Positions 11,691-20,300 of a stretch of DNA of 64,000 nucleotides are shown here, piece by piece. The notes beneath the pieces are model-generated. The model did not search any database. It saw nothing but the letters and a program-made list of their open reading frames with translations, and was not told the origin of the DNA. Position numbers and translations under genes: made by a program. Location of the stretch: NCBI GenBank assembly GCA_963682025.1, contig OY821520.1, forward strand, positions 136,594,738-136,658,737, given 5' to 3'. The stretch is from Cordilura impudica. Its lineage: Eukaryota > Arthropoda > Insecta > Diptera > Scathophagidae. Each line of letters starts with the position of its first letter. Position 1 is the first letter of the stretch.

Positions 11691-12175
11691 CTTGTTAAAT
11701 ATCTACCTTTACTCTATGATAAATATTTCTGGATCCAAGCATACCCCCAGTCTGAAATTTTTTGGAACTTTAGGGAAGGAACCAATCTTAAACATATACT
11801 TTTTTCAGATTTTTAAAATTGTCGTTTTTACAGCTATAGCCTCTCGAATTATAGGTCAAGAGATGTGACCTTTGACCTTTCCAAAAAAAAAAATCATGTT
11901 GTATATCAAATTAAAGGTAATTAATTAACCTTTCAAATGCGACCTTGATAAGTTGCGTCACTATAATATTAATCAAGAAAATGATAATTAAGTAAGTACA
12001 ACTTTGTACATTTTTATAGTTTTTCCCGATATTCAACACCTCATATTGCCGGATCCAGATGCGTCAGTGAACTTAAATTTAGGATTTTTCTTATTTCTCG
12101 GATACACTTTAATCCTGCCAAAATTCAGCCAATTTGGAAACAGTGATGTAAAAAACAGCCATATTTTAAGTTGAG

Positions 12176-12949
12176 TGGTTTGGTTATAATGACTTTGTGC
12201 TGCTGTTTGTAACTACCAAATATATTTGACCTAGACCCATCTTTTATTATACCGATCGAATCAGAATCACTTTTTGAGTTGATTTAACAATGTCCGTCCG
12301 TCCGTCTGTGTTCCCATGTAAATCTTGTAATCAAACTGCAGTTCGCAAATATGAATATATCTCGATGAAATTTGGTATATGAGCTTCCATCAGCCACAGG
12401 ATGAACACCATTGAAACTCGTGAGGATCGGTCCATGTTCAGACCTAGCCCCCATACAAATGACCCCTATAAAATCGACATAAATTGACATAAGATCCAAA
12501 TTGTCATATAGATCTTAGTCAAATTGGGTTTGTATATCTTCATTACATCCACTAATGAATAGCCCAAAAATGATTCCTATGGGACAACTCTCAGTCATAG
12601 GCCCCATATTGAGCTGCTTCCCGGTCTTCACATAAATCTATCAAAAAACAAAAATATTGCACCGATTCATCTCAAATTTCGTTTGTGTATATTTTCGCAA
12701 AATACAAGAGACTTTACCAACCATGGTCAGGATCGGTCCATTTTTGGACCTAGTCCCCATATAGACATAGCATCCGTTATGAACTTTTTCATATCTGCAG
12801 CCAAAAAAATTAATAAAAATGCCACTCAAAATTGGTTTATGCTTATTTTCTATAACCAATTAGTTGGGCCTAAGAGATAGGGTCTCTAAACGCATGATAT
12901 AGGGTATCGTATAGTCGATCTAGACCGACTATAATATTCTTACTTGTTT
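12176..12949 (-). repeat. Dipteran interspersed repeat, copy 2, main part
   Basis: Continuation of the copy whose outer 22 bp are at 8539-8560. It has a short GTCC tract at 12292-12305, and the palindromic end at 12910-12933 carries one mismatch (TCGATCTAGACCGA). It abuts copy 3 tail to tail. Confidence 0.78.
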
Positions 12950-13590
12950 TGGCTGCAGATATGAAAAAGTTCATATCCGATGCTATAAATGTATGTTGAC
13001 TAGGTCGAAAAATGGACCGATCCTGACCGTATTTGGTAAAGTCACTTATATTTTGAAAAAATATACACAAACCAAATTTGAGAAAAATCTGTGCAATATT
13101 TTCTTTTTTTTTATAGATTTAAGTAAAGATCGGGAAGCAGCTTTATATGGGGCCTTGACTAAGAATTGTCCTATATGGATTTTTTTGGACTACTGATTAA
13201 TGGATACAATAAACATATAGAAACCCAATTTTACTAAGATCTAAGTGATAGTTTGGATCTTATGGCAATTTATGTCGATTTCATAGGGGTCATTTGTACG
13301 GGGGCTAGGTCTGAACATGGACCGATTCTGACCAATTTCAATAGCGTTCATCCAATGGCCGATAAAAGCTTATTTCATCAAAATATATTCATATTTGCGA
13401 CCTGTAGTTTAATTACAAAGTTTACATGGACATACAGACGGACGAACGGACGGCCATCGCTAAATCGACTCAGAAAGTGATTCTGAGTCGATCGATATAA
13501 TAAAAGATGGGTCTAGGTCAAATATTTTTAGTAGTTACAGACAGCAGCACATAGTCGTTATACCCATACCACACAGTGATATAGGTTATA
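12950..13590 (+). repeat. Dipteran interspersed repeat, copy 3, inverted
   Basis: Opposite orientation to copy 2. It begins directly at GGCTGCAGATATGAAAAAG, so its own palindromic end is missing and the junction with copy 2 is shared. A degenerate GACGGACG tract lies at 13436-13452 and the outer ATACCCATACCAC-type end is near 13560-13590. Confidence 0.75.
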
Positions 13591-14304
13591 ATTAAAAATC
13601 GATTGGAAAATTTATGGAGAAGAAATTTGTTAAGGTGGAAGAAAACCGAAACAGTTTTCAAAAATAATTTTAAAAAAAATCGAAAATACTGGTTTGTGAA
13701 GTGTTTAACCAGAACTATAACCTTCACTAGATCACTTGGCAAGTATTATTGACTTATTCCTTATAAATACATTTTCAAATATAAACTTACTCACCATCAA
13801 TGTTGTGTTTTAAGTCAGTCTTACCTAAAATTAAAAAAAAAACTAATGAATTTTCCGAGTAATAAAATTTTTTAAAAATAAATTAAAACAAATATTTCAA
13901 AATAGCATTCCAATTCTAACATATTTTATCTAATCGCCCATGTTCTGTAGTTACATCCCCCCTGAAGTAAAACTATTACGAATTATTTAAGAACAAAAAT
14001 TATCTATTGCTTTATTTTGGTGTTAAAAGATTCGTATTTGTTTCGCTTTCATGGGGATGTGAATTACAGAATATGAGCGTATAAAATCACAATAATTTTG
14101 AAAACCTCCACAATTAATAAATTGAAAACGTACTTAATTAATTAATTTACTCACGCACAAGTGAATATGTTACATTAGCAGACATAGGTCAGGTGCTCCT
14201 TTGTGGCAATAAAACCTTTTCCCCAATTTCAACAAATCCATTCTAATCGATCAACTCTTTGTTTTCACAATATCTGAACATTAATTCTCAACAATTCTCA
14301 GTAG

Positions 14305-17300
14305 GTGGATCAAGCTAAACTAAGTCCATCATCACAAGTTGTGGACCAATCACCAATAGAAAGGCTGGATACAACTAAGGCCGAAGGAGTTAGTTTAACA
14401 TCAACCTTATCAACATCAAACACATCAACATCATCAGATACATTTTTCGCTCAATTGCAAGATTCCAAAAACCATCTTCCACGTTCAACTCTAAAAGATA
14501 CAGATGAAAAGGAAAAGGAAACTCAAAAACCTTGGAAACAAAAACTTATGGGACAAGTTGAAAATGATAATGATAAGACAAGTAGAAATGGTGCGCCAAT
14601 ACACAAAGCACGAACTCATGCCTCAGAAAGTTCACAGGAATATTTAAATAATCAAAGTAGAGAAGATATTGGAAAAAATCTAAGGTCTAATGTTATAAAA
14701 AAATCCGATTTACCATTGGAACCTAAGCGCAAATTATCCAGACTCTCTGATAATAAAACAGAAACAAGAGCTGGAAGATCGACTGATGCTCTTCCAAATT
14801 CAAAATCACGCCAACCAAAAGATTTGAGTCAAATAATGGAACGTACTGAACCAGATAACGTAACGTCATCAAATCGCGATAGTCGAAATGATTTGTTACC
14901 ACGTACTGATAGCAAAATAAAACCTGATAAAAAGTCTTCAATGGCATCCTACGATAAACCACAACCGGAGAAAAGACCATCTAAAGGTAGATCTAACAAA
15001 GCCACTAATGATTCGATTGCAAAGCCACAAGAAAAATACAACGATAGAGCACGATATACTGAACTACTTTTGGAATCTGAAAATAGGCCCTCTATAATTA
15101 GATACGCCAAGCTTTTTGATGATTCGCATGAAAAGCAAAATGATTTTGAACCTGCAAGACCACAATCAAGAAGTAAACCTACAAAACCTAATGAAGATGT
15201 AAATGTTAAACCACAAGAGAAATTTAACGATCATAGTAGATATTCTGAGCAACTCCTTGAGATGGAAAATCGACAATCAATGAGCAGATATGCTAAACCA
15301 ATTGATGATTCGCAAGTAAAGCCACAAGAAGAATTACATGATAGAACTAGATATTCCAAACAACTACATGAACCTGAAATTCGATCATCAGTAAGTAGAA
15401 ATTCCAAGCCTATTGAAGATTCATCTGTAAGTCCACAAAATAGAACTAGATACTCCGAACAACTCCTTGAAGTTCAACGTAGACAATCTACAAGCAAACA
15501 TGTTCAACCTAGTGAAGATCCGCATGCAAATCCAAAAGAAACGTTTAACGATCGAACTAGATATTCTGAACAACTCCTTTTGCCTGAAAGTCGACAATCA
15601 ATAATAAGAAATGCTAAACCTACTGATGATTCGTATGTAAACCCACAAGATGGAACCAGATATTCTAAACTACTCCTTGAAGTTGGAAGTAGACCATCTT
15701 TAAGTGGACATGTTCAACCTAGTGAAGATTCGCATGTGAAACCACAAGATAGAACTAGATATTCGGAACTACTACTTGAAGTTGAAAGTAGACCATCCAC
15801 AAGTAGACATGTTCAACCTAGTGAAGATTCGCATATAAAACCACAGGAGAAACTTAACGATCGAAGTAGATTTTCCGAACAACTCATTAAGCCTGAAAGT
15901 CGGCAATCAATAAGTAGATCTGCTAGATCTATTGAAGATTCGAATGTAAAGCAACAAGATGGAACTAGATATTCTGAACTACTCCTTGAAGTTGGAAGTA
16001 GACCATCTATAACAAGACATGACCAACCAAGTAAAGATTCGCATCTGAAACCACAAGATAGAACTAGATATTCGGAACTACTACTTGAAATTGAAAGTCG
16101 ACCATCCACAAGTAGACATGTTCAACCTAATGAAGATTCGCATATAAAACCACAGGAGAAGTTTAACGATCGAAGTAGATTTTCCGAACAACTCACTAAG
16201 CCTGAAAGTCGACAATCAATAAGTAGATCTGCTAAATCTATTGAAGATTCGTATGTAAAGCCACAAGATGGAACTAGATATTCTGAACTACTCCTTGAAA
16301 TTGGAAGTAGACCATCTGTAAGAAGGCATAATCAACCTAGTGAAGATTCGCATATAAAATCACAGGAGAGGCTTAACGATCGAAGTAGATTTTCCGAACA
16401 ACTCATTAAGCCTGAAAGTCGGCAATCAATAAGAAGATCTGCTAAATCTATTAAAGATTCGAATGTAAAGCCACAAGATGGAACTAGATATTCTGAGCTA
16501 CTCCTTGAAGTTGGAAGTAGACCATCTATAAGTAGACATGACCAACCAAGTAAAGGTTCGCATGTGAAACCACAAGATAGAACTAGATATTCGGAACAAC
16601 TACTTGAAGTTGAAAGTAGACCATCCACAAGTAGACATGTTCAACCTGATGAAGATTCGCAAATACAACCACAGGAGAAGCTTAGCGATGGAAGCAGATT
16701 TTCCGAACAACTCATTAAGCCTGAAAGTCGGCAATCAATAAGTAGATCTGCTAAATCTATTGAAGATTCGTATGTAAAGCCACAAGATGGAACTAGATAT
16801 TCTGAACTAATCCTTGAAGTTGGAAGTAGACCATCTGTAGGAAGGCATGACCAACCTAGTGAAGATTCCAATATAAAATCACAGGAGAAGCTTAACGATC
16901 GAAGTAGATTTTCCGAACAACTCATTAAGCCTGAAAGTCGGCAATCAATAAGCAGATCTGCAAAATCTATTGAAGATTCGTATGTAAAGCCACAAGATGG
17001 AACTAGATATTCTGAGCTACTCCTTGAAGTTGGAAGTAGACCATCTGTAGGAAGGCATGACCAACCTAGTGAAGATTCCAATATAAAATCACAGGAGAAG
17101 CTTAACGATCGAAGTAGATTTTCCCAACAACTCATTAAGCCTGAAAGTCGGCAATCAATAAGCAGATCTGCTAAATCTATTGAAGATTCGAATGTAAAGC
17201 CACAAGATGGAACTAGATATTCTAAACTACTCCTTGAAGTTGGAAGTAGATCATCTATAACAAGACATGACCAACCAAGTAAAGATTCGCATGTGAAACC

Positions 17301-20300
17301 ACAAGACAGAACTAGATATTCGGAACTACTACATGAAGTTGAAAGTAGACCATCCACAAGTAGACATGTTCAACCTGATGAAGATTCGCAAATACAACCA
17401 CAGGAGAAGCTTAGCGATGGAAGCAGATTTTCCGAACAACTCATTAAGCCTGAAAGTCGGCAATCAATAAGTAGATCTGCTAAATCTATTGAAGATTCGT
17501 ATGTAAAGCCACAAGATAGAACTAGATATTCTGAACTACTCCTTGAAGTTGGAAGTAGACCATCTGTAAGTAGACATGACCAACCTGGTGAAGATTCGCA
17601 TGTACAACCACAAGATAGAACTAGATATTCGGAACTAATCCTTGAAACCGAAAGTCGACCATCTGCAAGTAGCCACCACAAACCAGTTGATGAGTCGCTT
17701 GTAAAAGCACAGGATATAACTAGAAATTCCAATCAACTCAATGACACTAAAAGTGGAAAATCGATAAGTAGAAGTTCCAAACCTATTGAAGACTCATTTG
17801 TAATGTCAGAAGAAAAATTACACGATGGAACTAGACAATCCGAACTACTCTTTGATCATCAAAGAGAACCATCTATAAGAAAAAATACCCAACCTACTGA
17901 AGATTCGTATGCAAAACCACAAGAAAGCCCAAGCGATAGAACTAGGTATTCGGAACTACTTGTTGGAGCTGAAAGTCAAAAATCTATAAGTAGATATACC
18001 AAACCCAATGCTGATGCTAAGGTTAAACCACAAGAAAAACACGATGATGGAACTAGATATTCTGAAATACACATTGAAGGTGGAAGTAGGTCATCTAGGA
18101 GTAAATATGATAAGCCTATTGATGATGCTAAAGTTAATCCACAAGAAAAGCATGACGATGGATCGAGATATTCCGAAATATATATTGAAGGTGGAACTAG
18201 GCCATCGGCAAGCAAAGTTGTCAATCCTGATACCAAGGCTAAACCGCAAGAAAAAAACGGTAATGGAACTAGATATTCCGAAAGTAGGCCATCCACAAGT
18301 AAATATGGCAATCCTGTTGATGACGCTAAAGTTAAGCCACAAGAAAAGAATGACAATGGAACTAGATATTCCGAAATATACATTGACGGTGGAAGTAGGC
18401 CATCTTTAAGTAAAAATGCCAAACGTAGTGATGACCCTAAAGTTAAGCCACAAGAAAAGTATGACGATAGAACTAGATATTCCGAAATATACATCGAAGA
18501 TGGAAATAGGCCATCGACAAGTAAATATGGCAAACCTATTGATGATGCTAAAGTGAAGCCACAAGCAAGGAATAATGATGGAGGTAGATATTCCGAAATA
18601 TATATTGAAAGTAGGCCATCGGCAAGTAAATTTGTCAAACCTGCTGCTAAGGCTAAGCCACAAGAAAAGTACGACGATGGAACTAGATATTCTGAAAGTA
18701 GATCATCTGCGAATAAATATGGCAAACCCAGTGATGATGCTAAAGATAAGCCACAAGAAAAGTACGACGATGGAACTAGATATTCCGAAATATATATCGA
18801 AGATGGAAGTAGGGCATCGGCAAGTAAACATGGCAAACCTATTGATGATGCTAAAGTGAAGCCACAAGCAAGGAATGATGATGGAAGTAGATATTCCGAA
18901 ATATACATTGAAGGTGAAAGTAGGCCATCGGCAAGTAAATTTGTCAAACCTGCTGCTAAGGCTAAGCCACAAGAAAAGTACGACGATGGAACTAGATATT
19001 CTGAAAGTCGATCATCTGCGAGTAAATATGGCAAACCTATTGATGATGCTAAAGATAAGCCACAAGAAAAGTACGACGATGGAACTAGAATTTCCGAAAT
19101 ATACATCGAAGGTGGAAGTAGGCCATCGGCAAGTAAATTTGTCAAACCTGCTGCTAAGGCTAAGCCACAAGAAAAGTACGACGATGGAACCAGATATTCT
19201 AAAAGTAGACTATCTTCGAATAAATATGGAAAACCTAGTGATGATGCTAAAGTTAAGCCACAAGAAAAGCATGACGATGGAACTAGATATTCCGAAATAT
19301 ACATCGAAGGTGGAAGTAGGCCATCGGCAAGTATATATGGCAAACCTATTGATGATGCTAAAGATAAGCCACAAGAAAAGTACGACGATAGAACTAGATA
19401 TTCCGAAATATATATTGAAGGTGGAATTAGACCATCTACAAGTAAATACCCTAAGCCTAGTGATGATGCTAAAGATAAGCCAAAAGAAAAAAATGACGTT
19501 GGAACTAGACATTCCGAAATATACATAGAAGCAGAGACTAGGCCATCTACAACTAGATATTCCATATCTACGGAGAGATATTCTTATATCTCTAAAAATA
19601 ACGTTGAATCGGAATCAAGGCTGCATGGAATGCCCGCTAAAACCCCTTTGGAATCCAAAGATGACATTACTAATGAAAAAGGTAAAAAATTGGAACAACA
19701 ACTTAGCGGTCAGGCAGAAAAAGAGAAGGAGAAACCTGGAAAAGGAGTGCCCGATGATTTGGAGAATTTTGCGCCAGAACGTAAAATACATCATCATGGG
19801 ACAGGAACCCCGAATGACGCTTCTTCACTATTATTATCTGATATTGCTATAAGCCAACCCGATTTCAAAAACAATCTATCTAGAATATCCGACGATAAGG
19901 CAGTAACGTCACCCCAAAGATATTCTGAAGATTATCAAATAACACGACAAGTGTCACAACATCGAGGTAGTATAAACGATTCTCTACAACGACCAGAAAA
20001 TAAAATCAAACCTAAATCTGATAACACGGAACAAAGATTATCAGCAAAAGTATCGTCTGAATCTAAACCAATTACTCAATCTGAAAGTAGGACGTCTAGA
20101 AAGAGCTTTCCAAAATCTGGTGATGTTTCGAATGTAGATTTACAGGAAAAATATAGCGATAGACGACCAGATATAACTAGAACTTCTGATCGACATATTA
20201 AAGGCCAAAGTAGATCAACTCAAAGTAGGGATTCCAAAATTTTGGAGAGACAATCTTATATCTCCTTACTAAGTGATTTGAATATTGCAAAATCAAATCA

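Larger units (their letters stand above)
8561..12175 (+). mobile_element. Element A: DNA transposon with about 480-bp inverted repeats
   Basis: About 3.6 kb, bounded by the split interspersed repeat. The left arm (8561-9050) and right arm (11693-12175) are inverted copies of each other, clearest in the inner parts: GGATCCAAGCATACCCCCAG at the right matches its complement near 8992-9012, and ACAAAGTTGTACTTAC at 8736-8753 pairs with 11988-12005. The outer 150 bp of the arms are diverged. The left terminus GGGTAATTCCATGTCAA resembles that of elements B and B' (GGGGGATTTCATGTCAA). One transposase-like gene lies between the arms. No clear target-site duplication was found, so the superfamily is open; Sola-like is one possibility. 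Confidence 0.72.
2207..14304 (+). other. 12.1-kb phase-0 intron full of transposons
   Basis: The donor AAG|GTAATA is at 2207. The acceptor ends TTCTCAGTAG at 14304, and the downstream frame begins with GTG (Val) rather than ATG. The triplet before it in that frame is TAG, so the next exon cannot be extended leftwards without splicing. Both junctions are phase 0, giving K732 followed by VDQAKLS. This pairing is inferred; a small extra exon inside the intron cannot be excluded. Sub-stretches 2240-2715, 3501-4220, 8240-8538 and 13600-14300 hold no gene I can support and read as ordinary AT-rich intron sequence. Confidence 0.6.

Noticed and set aside
15813..17732. Several - strand frames of 98-238 residues over array 1
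   Set aside because: Antisense shadows of the host coding repeats.
17976..19565. 529-residue open frame on the - strand as a gene
   Set aside because: It is the exact antisense of a tandem coding array with period divisible by three. Its hydrophobic repeats follow from the sense codons, and it has no independent support.
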